A DNA stretch of 13,777 bases from DATIBL01 sp035457505 (GTDB taxonomy: Bacteria > Patescibacteriota > Minisyncoccia > Phycocordibacterales > UBA6899). How positions within the stretch are numbered: the stretch's first letter is position 1; each line of letters begins with the position of its first letter. This document shows positions 1 to 6,270 of the stretch, piece after piece. The notes under the pieces were generated by a model. That model was not told the origin of the DNA. It did not search any database and worked only from the letters and a program-made list of their open reading frames with translations. Location of the stretch: the NCBI GenBank assembly GCA_035457505.1, contig DATIBL010000021.1:1-13777 (forward strand), given 5' to 3'. The position numbers and the translations under genes are program-made.

Positions 1-654
1 ACCTACGCGGCAAAAAAGGCCGAAGCGGGCATGACGGTCGCGATCATGACGATCGATGGCGCATACGCAGGAATGCTCACGGTTGCGGACACGCCGCGTG
101 CGGATGCAAGGTCAAGCATCGAGCTTCTGAAGCGGCTTGGCGTGCGGCATATCGTGATGCTCACGGGAGACAACGAAGACGTTGCGCGTGCGGTGGCGGC
201 GCAGCTCTCGATCGACGATGTGCGTGCGAATATGACGCCCGAATCCAAGCTCGCGACGCTCGATGAGCTGGTAAAGTCTGGCGCGAATGTCGCGATGGTC
301 GGGGACGGGATCAATGATGCGCCCGCACTCGCGCGTGCACATGTTGGGATCGCGATGGGCGGAACAGGGACGGCTGTCGCAGTGGAGGCGGCAAACGTGA
401 TCATTCTCACCGATGAACTTTCACGCATTGCCGAGACGATCCAGATCGCCCGGCGGGCGGTGTCGGTCGTGTCCTGGGATATGGGGATCTGGTTTACGAC
501 GAACGCGCTCGGATTTGTGATGGTTTGGGTCGGCTGGATCGGCCCTGCGCTTGCTGCGGCGTATAATTTCGGAACAGACTTCCTTCCGATCGCGAATTCC
601 GGCCGGCTTTTCCGCTACCGCGCCGAGAAAGACGGGGTATTGCAGGGAAAATAG
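1..654 (+). CDS. P1B-type heavy-metal-translocating ATPase, C-terminal part (5' end outside the window)
   Basis: ATP-driven efflux or uptake pump for a transition metal in the cytoplasmic membrane; only the last 217 codons are present, reading in frame from base 1. Visible parts are the end of the P/N domain with the TGDN motif (163-174), the MTPESK stretch (about 232-249), the hinge motif GDGINDAPA (301-327) that coordinates Mg2+ and phosphate, and then the last two membrane helices (about 460-610). The catalytic DKTG and the CPC metal motif would lie upstream. The last helix reads Y-N-F-G-T-D followed by P-I-A-N-S, where zinc and cobalt pumps of this family usually carry a His-containing H-(D/E)-x-G type motif and copper pumps carry M-x-x-S-S, so the metal cannot be assigned. 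The family identity is certain; substrate and direction are not. It ends 3 bases before a bidirectional terminator. Confidence 0.93.
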   Translation, partial: TYAAKKAEAGMTVAIMTIDGAYAGMLTVADTPRADARSSIELLKRLGVRHIVMLTGDNEDVARAVAAQLSIDDVRANMTPESKLATLDELVKSGANVAMVGDGINDAPALARAHVGIAMGGTGTAVAVEAANVIILTDELSRIAETIQIARRAVSVVSWDMGIWFTTNALGFVMVWVGWIGPALAAAYNFGTDFLPIANSGRLFRYRAEKDGVLQGK

Positions 655-688
655 AAAATCCCCGAGATATGCTCTCGGGGATCATTTT
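655..688. terminator. Bidirectional intrinsic terminator between convergent genes
   Basis: A perfect 10-bp stem (658-667 with 673-682) closes a 5-base loop (668-672). It is flanked by AAAA at 655-658 and TTTT at 685-688, so it can stop transcription from both sides. It begins at the ATPase stop codon and contains the first base of the stop codon (684-682) of the minus-strand membrane protein gene. Confidence 0.85.
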
Positions 689-1062
689 ACTTTGATCTTC
701 GCAATGCGGCCGGCGAGCCACCATCCGAGCATCGCCGCTCCAAGGCAGACGATCGCTCCAGTGACGCCGATCCCGAAGGATGCGGCAAGGCCAAACTTGT
801 CGGAGAAGTATGCGCCTACTCCAGCGCCTGCGCCGAGGCCGGGTGCAAGATAGGGGAGCAAGCGAAGGCCGAGTTTGCGGTACTGCTTGATCGATCCAAG
901 GATGCACGATCCGACAACGATCGCGAATGCGTGAATCTCGAGAACGTAGAGGACGCTTTGATCGGCGCTGAAGCGGCTGATATCGAGGACGCCGGAAACT
1001 CCCACGCCGATCATGAATATGCCGATCGCGTCGTTCCATCCCCACGGGCGTTCTGTTTCCAT
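682..1062 (-). CDS. Small multi-pass membrane protein, unknown function
   Basis: A protein of 126 residues that I do not recognise. It has about four hydrophobic segments: an early Gly/Ile-rich helix after a W-x-W-N-D-A start, a second around the L-E-I-H-A-F stretch, a third rich in Gly/Ala, and a last one ending G-W-W-L-A-G before a basic tail (R-I-A-K-I-K-V-K). This fits an inner-membrane protein with a cytoplasmic basic C-terminus. The start at 1062 is chosen because GAGGG (1067-1071 on the plus strand) sits 4 bases before it; an in-frame ATG at 1077 would add five residues but has no good SD. It lies 96 bases downstream of the thioredoxin-like gene on the same strand, so it may be the last gene of that transcript. 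Its stop codon overlaps the terminator stem. Confidence 0.72.
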   Translation of the reverse strand: METERPWGWNDAIGIFMIGVGVSGVLDISRFSADQSVLYVLEIHAFAIVVGSCILGSIKQYRKLGLRLLPYLAPGLGAGAGVGAYFSDKFGLAASFGIGVTGAIVCLGAAMLGWWLAGRIAKIKVK

Positions 1063-1158
1063 TCCACCCTCATGCATTTCTCGGTGCAGTCAATCATCTC
1101 TCGCCCAAAATGGAAAGGGCGGAGGATACCCCAGACTTCTCTCTGGCTCTGGCCTCGC

Positions 1159-1848
1159 CTATTTCCTGGTCGAGGTTGCTGCGCGAGCGCTCTCTGGCTT
1201 TCGTGCGAGCTCGGGAAGCAAGCGCTCAAGCTCCTCCCGGTCCTGGAAGCCGTAGTAGGGTTTGCGGTTGATGACGACGATCGGGAGACGCTCCTCGAGG
1301 CCGTAGATGGCCTTGAGCGTTTCGATCGCGCCGAGGCCGAGATGGTAGTCGAATGAATAGACGTGCAGATCGTCGTGCGCGTCGCGCATGTCCGTGAGCA
1401 CGTAGCCCATCTTGCGGCACTCCTCGCAGTCGCCTTTGTTCGAATAGAAATACATGACCGTGGAGATCTTCTCGCCGCAGGTGCGAGCGCGCTCGCGCTG
1501 GAGCAGATAGTCTTTGATCTCAAGCAGCGAGTAGTCCTTTTTGAGTGCGACCACTTCCGGATCGTCGATCCCGCGCGAGTTCTCCATATATGCGAGCTTC
1601 GTGGCAAGCGTGTTTAGCTCCTCGATCGAGAGCGGGACGGAATTGGCGCCTTCTTCGCACGCGGCGTCGGCCAAAAGTGCGTACTGGATCTCGGTCTCAA
1701 GGATGTTGCGATTGATGCCTTCTTCGATCTCGGCGACCTGGGCGATCCGGACGTTGTAGAGAAAATCGGAGACGAGAAACGCAACGAGGAAAATCCCGCT
1801 GGTAAGGAGGAAGACGGTGACGTAGCGCTTTTGATCCTTTGGGTCCAT
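1159..1848 (-). CDS. Membrane-anchored thioredoxin-like protein (CxxC)
   Basis: A 229-residue protein with one N-terminal membrane helix (residues about 9-28), a long alpha-helical region (35-125), then a thioredoxin-type fold. The fold shows a strand (V-M-Y-F-Y, 131-135), a C-E-E-C redox motif (C141, C144) at a helix start, and the loop L-P-I-V-V with a candidate cis-proline (P189) before the last strand, followed by a helix rich in Glu/Arg. Two further cysteines (C64, C124) lie in the helical part. By family analogy it exchanges thiols and disulfides, probably outside the membrane on a single anchor. It starts 28 bases after the GT2 gene on the same strand, so the two are likely cotranscribed. 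There is no SD before the ATG; the spacer is C-rich (CCTCCACCCCT). The redox partner is unknown; the CcdA protein at 4457 is a candidate. Confidence 0.82.
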   Translation of the reverse strand: MDPKDQKRYVTVFLLTSGIFLVAFLVSDFLYNVRIAQVAEIEEGINRNILETEIQYALLADAACEEGANSVPLSIEELNTLATKLAYMENSRGIDDPEVVALKKDYSLLEIKDYLLQRERARTCGEKISTVMYFYSNKGDCEECRKMGYVLTDMRDAHDDLHVYSFDYHLGLGAIETLKAIYGLEERLPIVVINRKPYYGFQDREELERLLPELARKPESARAATSTRK

Positions 1849-1876
1849 AGGGGTGGAGGTTAGCTGATTTTTTGTT

Positions 1877-3133
1877 CTAGCGCCAGCGTGCCTCGCGGGC
1901 GGTGATCAGATTATAGAGCGAGCGAACAAGCCAGAAGGGCGCGATCAGGCCGTAGAGCAGGATGAAATACAGCATGTTGATAGTCGGGCGCAATGTTCGC
2001 GTGACCATGAGCGATCCCGCAAAGAGGAAGCCGATCGTCATCGCGAGCATCATGTAGATGAGGATCCTGCTCGCCTCGACATTGAGCGCAAACCAATCGA
2101 AATGCGGAAAACCGAGGTCGAATCCGATGGCGAGATAGCGCTCAATGGTCTCTGCTGCCGCTTTGCCGATCGTGCGGAGATACTGCGAAGTAAAATAGAT
2201 CGCGAAGAAGATGGAGATGAACGCGAATGGAAGCGTCAGCATACCGAGGTTGCCATATTTGGGCGAGAAGAGCATGAAGCGGTACTGATAGAACGCGTTC
2301 TTGAGGAAGCCGGTGACCCATCGGACTCGCTGTCGATAGAGCGCATAAGGAGTCTCGGGCGACACGGTCCACACGAGCGCAGTATGTGCGTTCTCGATCT
2401 TCATGCGGTGGCTCTGCATGCGCATTGCCATTTCCATGTCCTCGGTGCCGTAGCCGTGTACGAAGCCGCCGATCTTCTCGAAGACGCTGCGACGGTAAAT
2501 CGAGAAGGGACCGGGGGTCACATAGAGGCCGCCGATCCGCGAGAATACCTTGCGGGTGAATTGCCCCATCATGTATTCGGCGGCCTGCATGCGGCGCAGC
2601 GGGTTGTCCGGCGCGTGAATCTGGACAGAGGGTGTGACGGCCATCACCTCCGGATCTTGGAAATAGGGGACGATCTCCCGAAGCGCTGCGCTGTCGACGA
2701 ACGAGTCTGCGTCGAGGCAGCCGATGAGGTCGGAATGGGCGTTTTCGATCGCGAGGTTCATGGCGGTGTGCTTGCCGCCGTTCTCCTTGTCGATGACTCT
2801 GATGCAGGGCTCGGAGAGGAACTCTCTGGCGACGGTGAGCGTGTTGTCGGTCGATCCGTCATTCACGATGACAATCGAGAGCTTTTCACGGGGGTAGTCG
2901 AGGGAAAGCAGCGACCGGACGGTTCCTGAGAGGGTGTTTTCCTCGTTCCAGGCGGGGACGATGATGGTCGCAGTTGGGAGCTTGGCGTCGTCGAGCGGGT
3001 TTCGGGGGACCTTTTCGGGCTCCGAGGTTCGAAAGGCTTTGCGATCTTGAATGAAGGTGAAAAGCAAAAAGACCTCAAAATAAAGGGTAAAAAAGAGGAC
3101 CACAAAGGTCAAAGTCGTGCTGATCTCGTGCAT
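1877..3133 (-). CDS. Processive family 2 glycosyltransferase (membrane polysaccharide synthase type)
   Basis: An inverting GT2 enzyme of 418 residues that would polymerise or extend a sugar chain from a nucleotide-sugar at the inner membrane. One helix lies at about 7-27. The GT-A domain carries N-D-G-S-T-D (91-96, nucleotide binding), D-A-D (141-143, metal binding), T-E-D (230-232, catalytic base region) and Q-R-V-R-W (268-272), the Q-x-x-R-W signature of processive synthases such as PgaC, BcsA and hyaluronan synthase. Further membrane helices lie at about 296-316, 356-376 and 386-406. There is no PilZ domain, and the length matches PgaC-like enzymes. The ATG at 3133 is preferred because AAAGG lies just upstream; a TTG at 3154 in frame would add seven residues. 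It is probably the first gene of a minus-strand operon with the thioredoxin-like protein. The product cannot be told from sequence. Confidence 0.9.
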   Translation of the reverse strand: MHEISTTLTFVVLFFTLYFEVFLLFTFIQDRKAFRTSEPEKVPRNPLDDAKLPTATIIVPAWNEENTLSGTVRSLLSLDYPREKLSIVIVNDGSTDNTLTVAREFLSEPCIRVIDKENGGKHTAMNLAIENAHSDLIGCLDADSFVDSAALREIVPYFQDPEVMAVTPSVQIHAPDNPLRRMQAAEYMMGQFTRKVFSRIGGLYVTPGPFSIYRRSVFEKIGGFVHGYGTEDMEMAMRMQSHRMKIENAHTALVWTVSPETPYALYRQRVRWVTGFLKNAFYQYRFMLFSPKYGNLGMLTLPFAFISIFFAIYFTSQYLRTIGKAAAETIERYLAIGFDLGFPHFDWFALNVEASRILIYMMLAMTIGFLFAGSLMVTRTLRPTINMLYFILLYGLIAPFWLVRSLYNLITAREARWR

Positions 3134-3183
3134 ACACCTTTCGCCCGCTCCCAAGACGTATTTGCACCTGGGGCGTTTGCGGC

Positions 3184-3222
3184 ATGATGATACATCATAT
3201 TCAAGGGGCTCGCAAGGGTGAA
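3184..3222 (-). promoter_or_regulatory. Candidate promoter of the GT2 gene with overlapping dyad
   Basis: On the minus strand a -35-like TTCACC (3217-3222) is followed after 17 bp by -10 TATGAT (3194-3199), giving a start near 3187 and a 5' leader of about 54 bases. A perfect 6-bp inverted repeat with a 3-base centre (ATGATG-ATA-CATCAT, 3184-3198) covers the -10 and start point, a position typical of an operator. This is sequence matching only. Confidence 0.4.
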
Positions 3223-3411
3223 ATGTTCAAAATACCCTTGAAATTCAACGTTTTGGAGCTTTGCCGTGAGGGAGCTTTTGACCCCTCGCGTGTATTTCTT
3301 GCGGCACCTCCCTGGTCGTCCTCGAGAACCTTTCCTGCCGAAAGGCTTCCAGGGGTGTGGGATGGAAACTTTGTGAAGTAAGAAAACCCGAGAAAACGGC
3401 GTGAAATCACG

Positions 3412-3431
3412 CTATCCACACCTGTGGATAG
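3412..3431. repeat. Perfect inverted pair of DnaA-box-like 9-mers
   Basis: CTATCCACA (3412-3420) and its exact reverse complement (3423-3431) are separated by two bases. Each 9-mer differs from the classical DnaA box TTATCCACA only at the first position. The dyad could bind DnaA as two opposed boxes one helical turn apart, or could be an unrelated operator or hairpin. A 14-base dyad with 5-bp arms (GCGTG-AAAT-CACGC, 3399-3412) abuts it. Confidence 0.5.
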
Positions 3432-3440
3432 GCTTCATTG

Positions 3441-3452
3441 CCCCCCGGGGGG
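3441..3452. repeat. Self-complementary C6G6 palindrome
   Basis: Six C followed by six G form a perfect 12-bp palindrome with no spacer, followed directly by a GAGCTC palindrome (3452-3457). It lies between the DnaA-box-like dyad and the lytic transglycosylase promoter. Its function is unknown. Confidence 0.6.
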
Positions 3453-3497
3453 AGCTCCGTACAATACCCAGGTACCGGTCGGGTAACCAAATTGTGG

Positions 3498-3526
3498 TTG
3501 ACCAAATGCCAGATTTATGGTATCGT
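3498..3526 (+). promoter_or_regulatory. Promoter of the lytic transglycosylase gene
   Basis: TTGACC (3498-3503, 5 of 6 to consensus) and TATCGT (3521-3526, 4 of 6) are spaced by 17 bp, placing the start near 3533. An imperfect dyad (GGT-AACCA at 3482-3489 with TGGTT-G-ACC at 3495-3503, one bulged base) overlaps the -35 and could be an operator. Confidence 0.55.
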
Positions 3527-3613
3527 AAAACCTCCGAGGAACCCCTCGATTAGACCGGCTAAACTCCTTCGAATCTATGACACTGAACAAAGACGGAGAC
3601 GTCCTTGAACAGA

Positions 3614-3632
3614 AGGGTGCGTGGAGCACCCT
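3614..3632 (+). other. Hairpin just upstream of the lytic transglycosylase start
   Basis: AGGGTGC (3614-3620) pairs perfectly with GCACCCT (3626-3632) around a 5-base loop. It ends 13 bases before the preferred ATG at 3646, so in the mRNA it would sit next to the ribosome entry site. If translation begins at the upstream ATG (3577) it lies in the coding region instead. Confidence 0.45.
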
Positions 3633-3645
3633 CTCAACACGGAAT

Positions 3646-4320
3646 ATGACCACTTTCGCCCGGGCGGCGTTCGGTGTGGCTTTCGGAGCACTCATTGCTG
3701 GAAGTGTCCCGGTTGTGGCATCGGCCTACTCTATTGCGACCTTCAAGCAGAAGGCGCCTGAATTCATCGAAGAGATCGACGCGGAATACGGCGAGATGGT
3801 CAACATTGCTTCGCTTCTGCACGACTACGACGAGAGCATCATTCTTGCGGTGATCGTCGTCGAATCAGAGGGCAATAAGGACGCAGTATCGCACAAGGGC
3901 GCCCAAGGGCTTATGCAGCTCATGCCTGCGACCGCGAAGTCGCTCGGCGTGAAGGACCCCAAAGAGCCGTTCCAGAATATTCTCGCCGGAACGAAATACC
4001 TCAAGGAGTTGGAGCGCCGCTGGGGCTTCACCACCGAGGAAGCGCTCGTTGCCTACAATATGGGCCCCTCGGCTGCACGCCGCTGGCTCACGCGCAATGA
4101 TCCTGATTCGTACATCTATGTTCAAAAAGTGATGTATGCCTACCGCGTGATTGAAGAGAAGCGTGCGATCGAGGAAGCGGGTACGCTCGCTCTTGAGGAA
4201 GATGACACAAAGGAGACCTCTGCGCCGCGTTTCGTGTTGACTCGCCCGCGCTCAGTCTCGCTCGCGGCATTCCCGCTCTCGCTCGCATCAGGACGGAGAG
4301 GGGAGCTCGAGACGGAGTAG
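3646..4320 (+). CDS. Secreted lytic transglycosylase, SLT domain
   Basis: Cleaves the MurNAc-GlcNAc bond of peptidoglycan, forming 1,6-anhydro ends. From the ATG at 3646 the protein has 224 residues with a signal peptide (about 1-27: R at 6, hydrophobic core 7-25, A-S-A cleavage site). The SLT domain spans about 50-165, with the catalytic Glu in V-V-E-S (E73), then G-A-Q-G-L-M-Q-L-M-P (85-94) and A-Y-N-M-G-P (136-141). The last 50 residues are a low-complexity Ser/Arg/Glu-rich tail. An ATG at 3577 in the same frame would add 23 polar residues before the signal peptide, which argues against it, though neither start has a strong SD. The domain matches the Slt70/MltE catalytic core without extra domains. 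It forms its own transcription unit, with a promoter at 3498 and a terminator at 4402. A role in wall turnover or envelope-machine insertion is likely. Confidence 0.92.
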   Translation: MTTFARAAFGVAFGALIAGSVPVVASAYSIATFKQKAPEFIEEIDAEYGEMVNIASLLHDYDESIILAVIVVESEGNKDAVSHKGAQGLMQLMPATAKSLGVKDPKEPFQNILAGTKYLKELERRWGFTTEEALVAYNMGPSAARRWLTRNDPDSYIYVQKVMYAYRVIEEKRAIEEAGTLALEEDDTKETSAPRFVLTRPRSVSLAAFPLSLASGRRGELETE

Positions 4321-4401
4321 AGGTTCAGACCTTGCTCGCCTCGAATTTCATCCCTTCGCAGAAGCTTTCTTTTCAAGCTCTGCCGAGAATTTGTTTTCGA
4401 A

Positions 4402-4428
4402 AGATCACGCTTTGGGCGTGGTCTTTTT
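4402..4428 (+). terminator. Intrinsic terminator of the lytic transglycosylase gene
   Basis: A 9-bp stem with one G-T pair (4402-4410 with 4416-4424), a 5-base loop and a T-run at 4424-4428. It lies 82 bases after the stop codon and ends 13 bases before the extended -10 element of the next operon. Confidence 0.85.
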
Positions 4429-4441
4429 GGTCTCCTGAGAA

Positions 4442-4450
4442 TGGTATACT
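4442..4450 (+). promoter_or_regulatory. Extended -10 promoter giving a probable leaderless ccdA transcript
   Basis: TGG followed by TATACT (4445-4450) is an extended -10 element with no recognisable -35 at the right distance. Only six bases (4451-4456) separate it from the ATG at 4457, so the expected start point is at or within a base of the initiation codon. No SD is present, which agrees with leaderless translation. Confidence 0.65.
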
Positions 4451-4456
4451 GGTCGC

Positions 4457-5203
4457 ATGATCGACATCGATCTTGTTTCAGCGTTTGTGGCGGGGCTGCT
4501 GACCTTTTTTGCGCCGTGCACGTATCCGCTTATTCCTGGCTATCTGGGATTCATCGGAGGGGAGTCGGTGCTCGGGAATACAAAAAAGGAAGGACTTCGG
4601 AAACGCATGATGCTCAATGCGTCGATTTTTCTTGCGAGCTTCAGCTTGATCTTCATTCTGCTCGGCGCAGTCTCTGGCGCGATCGGCGGGACGCTTTTCC
4701 TCTACAAAGATGTTCTTGCGCGCGTGGGGGGCGGCCTGATCGTGATCTTCGGCCTCTCGCTCCTCGGGGCGGTCCCATGGCTCAAATTCCCTTCGTGGAC
4801 CGTGCGTCTGCCCGCTTGGGCTCGCCCGGGAACGCTTTCGGGGTCGGCGCTGCTCGGACTTATCCTCGCGAGCGCGTGGACGCCGTGCCTCGGTCCGGTC
4901 ATCGGAAGCATCTTCATTCTTGCCGGGGCGAGCGGAACGGTCTTCTCCGGCATCGTCCTCTTTGGACTCTACGCGCTCGGATTTTCGCTGCCGTTTCTTT
5001 TGCTCGCATATTTCTTCGGCTCCGCGATGCATACGACACAAGCGCTCTCCCGCTATGTGCCGATTTTCGCATTCGCAAGCGGCGCGCTTCTGGTGATCAC
5101 GGGGATTCTGCTCGCGCTCGGAAAATTCGGCGCACTTACGAGTTTCGTTGCATCGCTTGTCGAGGGCGGCGCATGGATGGATATGATCATGAATAGACTA
5201 TGA
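4457..5203 (+). CDS. ccdA: CcdA/DsbD-family thiol-disulfide transmembrane transporter
   Basis: Inner-membrane protein of 248 residues that carries reducing equivalents from cytoplasmic thioredoxin to extracytoplasmic thiols, as CcdA does for cytochrome c assembly and DsbD for disulfide isomerisation. It shows about six hydrophobic helices and the two conserved redox cysteines of the family: C21 in A-P-C-T-Y-P-L-I-P and C144 in W-T-P-C-L-G-P. The length is that of stand-alone CcdA, without the periplasmic domains of DsbD. No haem-lyase or cytochrome gene is visible nearby, so a general role in reducing exported proteins is more likely than cytochrome maturation. Its stop codon overlaps the next start (ATGA at 5200-5203), indicating translational coupling with the TSP3 protein. 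Translation is probably leaderless from the promoter at 4442. The family assignment is firm; the partner is unknown. Confidence 0.92.
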   Translation: MIDIDLVSAFVAGLLTFFAPCTYPLIPGYLGFIGGESVLGNTKKEGLRKRMMLNASIFLASFSLIFILLGAVSGAIGGTLFLYKDVLARVGGGLIVIFGLSLLGAVPWLKFPSWTVRLPAWARPGTLSGSALLGLILASAWTPCLGPVIGSIFILAGASGTVFSGIVLFGLYALGFSLPFLLLAYFFGSAMHTTQALSRYVPIFAFASGALLVITGILLALGKFGALTSFVASLVEGGAWMDMIMNRL

Positions 5204-6225
5204 CCACTCACTTACGCAAAACTTTTGTTCGCTTGTGCGCCGCTTCGACGCTCACACTCTTTGTCGCGTGTCCATTCTTCGCGTTCGCGGCGACCGAACC
5301 GGCGGGGTTTGCTCGCGAAGGGGTGTGGTTTTCTCGCGATCCGTTCTTTGCGGGAGAAACGATCACGATTTACACGATGCTCTATAATTCCGGACCCGAT
5401 CGGCTGACGGGCGTCGTGGATTTTCGCGACGGGACAAAGACGCTCGGCACGAAGCCGGTAAGCGTGGCGCCGAATGGATCATCGGAGATCGTGTCGCTGC
5501 CTTGGGAGGTAACGGCGGGAACTCACCAGGTCGAAGCGCGATTCCGCGAAGCATACGTGACCAACGAGAGCGGCTTGCTCGCCACAGCGACGCCGAAATA
5601 TGCGTCTTCCGGATCGGTTGCGAGGACGGCAGAGCTTGATAGCGATGGCGATCGGATCGGCAACCCGAGCGACCCTGACGATGACAACGACGGACTCTCG
5701 GACGCTGCCGAGGCGGCGAAGAAGACGGACCCCAAAAATCCGGATACCGACGGCGATGGGCTCACCGATGCTGCCGACCCGCAGCCGCTCGTTCCCGCGG
5801 CCAAGAGCGCGACATCGACGCGCGGTGTGACAAAGGTGGAGGAAGGAGTGAAGGAGCTTGCGACCGACGCGGCGGGGCTGATCCCTGACGATATGAAAGA
5901 AAGGAGCGTTCCGGTGCTCGGGGCGATTGGGGATATTCGCGAGGATGAGCTTGCGCGGACAGCAGGGCGGGTCCAGGCAGCGCGAACGAAGCTTCTGATC
6001 TCGCCCGCGGCAAGCGGAACAATGGCATTTGCAACGGCGACCGATTGGGAAGTCGTGCGAGGGAGCTTGAAGGACACCACGGCGCTCCGATCGCCATTCG
6101 CCTATGTATGGTTTGTCTTTTTGCTGTGCTACCAATGGGTGATCGCGCATCCGATCGTACTCGGTATCATCGCCTTCTTTTTCGTTGTACAATTGATCCG
6201 AGCAATCATCCGCCTCTTCGTGTAG
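5200..6225 (+). CDS. Exported protein with an Ig-like domain, TSP3 Ca2+ repeats and C-terminal membrane helices
   Basis: A 341-residue extracytoplasmic protein. It has a signal peptide (about 1-31, ending F-A-F-A-A) and a beta-rich domain at about 35-130 that resembles CARDB/Ig-like folds (F-F-A-G-E-T-I-T-I-Y and L-Y-N-S-G). Thrombospondin type 3 style Asp-rich repeats follow at about 147-195 (D-S-D-G-D, D-P-D-D-D-N-D-G, D-T-D-G-D-G), which normally bind calcium. A Lys/Glu/Ala-rich linker (200-270) and two hydrophobic segments (about 299-316 and 318-340) end the chain. It would stand on the outer face of the membrane. No catalytic motif is visible, so an adhesive or structural role is inferred. 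It is coupled to ccdA by a 4-base overlap. Mature-region cysteines are almost absent (only C310 in a membrane segment), so it is unlikely itself to be the CcdA redox client. Confidence 0.85.
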   Translation: MTTHLRKTFVRLCAASTLTLFVACPFFAFAATEPAGFAREGVWFSRDPFFAGETITIYTMLYNSGPDRLTGVVDFRDGTKTLGTKPVSVAPNGSSEIVSLPWEVTAGTHQVEARFREAYVTNESGLLATATPKYASSGSVARTAELDSDGDRIGNPSDPDDDNDGLSDAAEAAKKTDPKNPDTDGDGLTDAADPQPLVPAAKSATSTRGVTKVEEGVKELATDAAGLIPDDMKERSVPVLGAIGDIREDELARTAGRVQAARTKLLISPAASGTMAFATATDWEVVRGSLKDTTALRSPFAYVWFVFLLCYQWVIAHPIVLGIIAFFFVVQLIRAIIRLFV

Positions 6226-6270
6226 GCGATCGCGTTTGTCGGTTCGAGGCTGGAGTAAACGCTCATATCT

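Larger units (their letters stand above)
3134..3645. other. Long divergent intergenic region, dyad-rich, no convincing gene
   Basis: About 510 bases separate the GT2 start from the preferred start of the lytic transglycosylase. I find no convincing protein gene: the 65-codon frame at 3184-3381 has no SD and no family features. The region holds a candidate promoter for each neighbour and an unusual series of inverted repeats: 3184-3198, 3213-3240, 3329-3345, 3399-3412, 3412-3431, 3441-3452, 3482-3503 and 3614-3632. Its base composition is mixed, with A-rich patches near 3381-3396. Confidence 0.7.

Noticed and set aside
1101..1130. CGCCC/GGGCG dyad after the thioredoxin-like gene as a terminator
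   Set aside because: Only five base pairs around a 10-base loop and no T-run on the minus strand.
2102..2929. 275-codon plus-strand frame
   Set aside because: Antisense to the GT2 gene; composition dominated by Glu/Arg/His/Val as expected for a shadow.
3184..3381. 65-codon plus-strand frame in the divergent intergenic region
   Set aside because: No SD, no hydrophobic or domain pattern, and it overlaps the predicted GT2 promoter and operator-like dyads.
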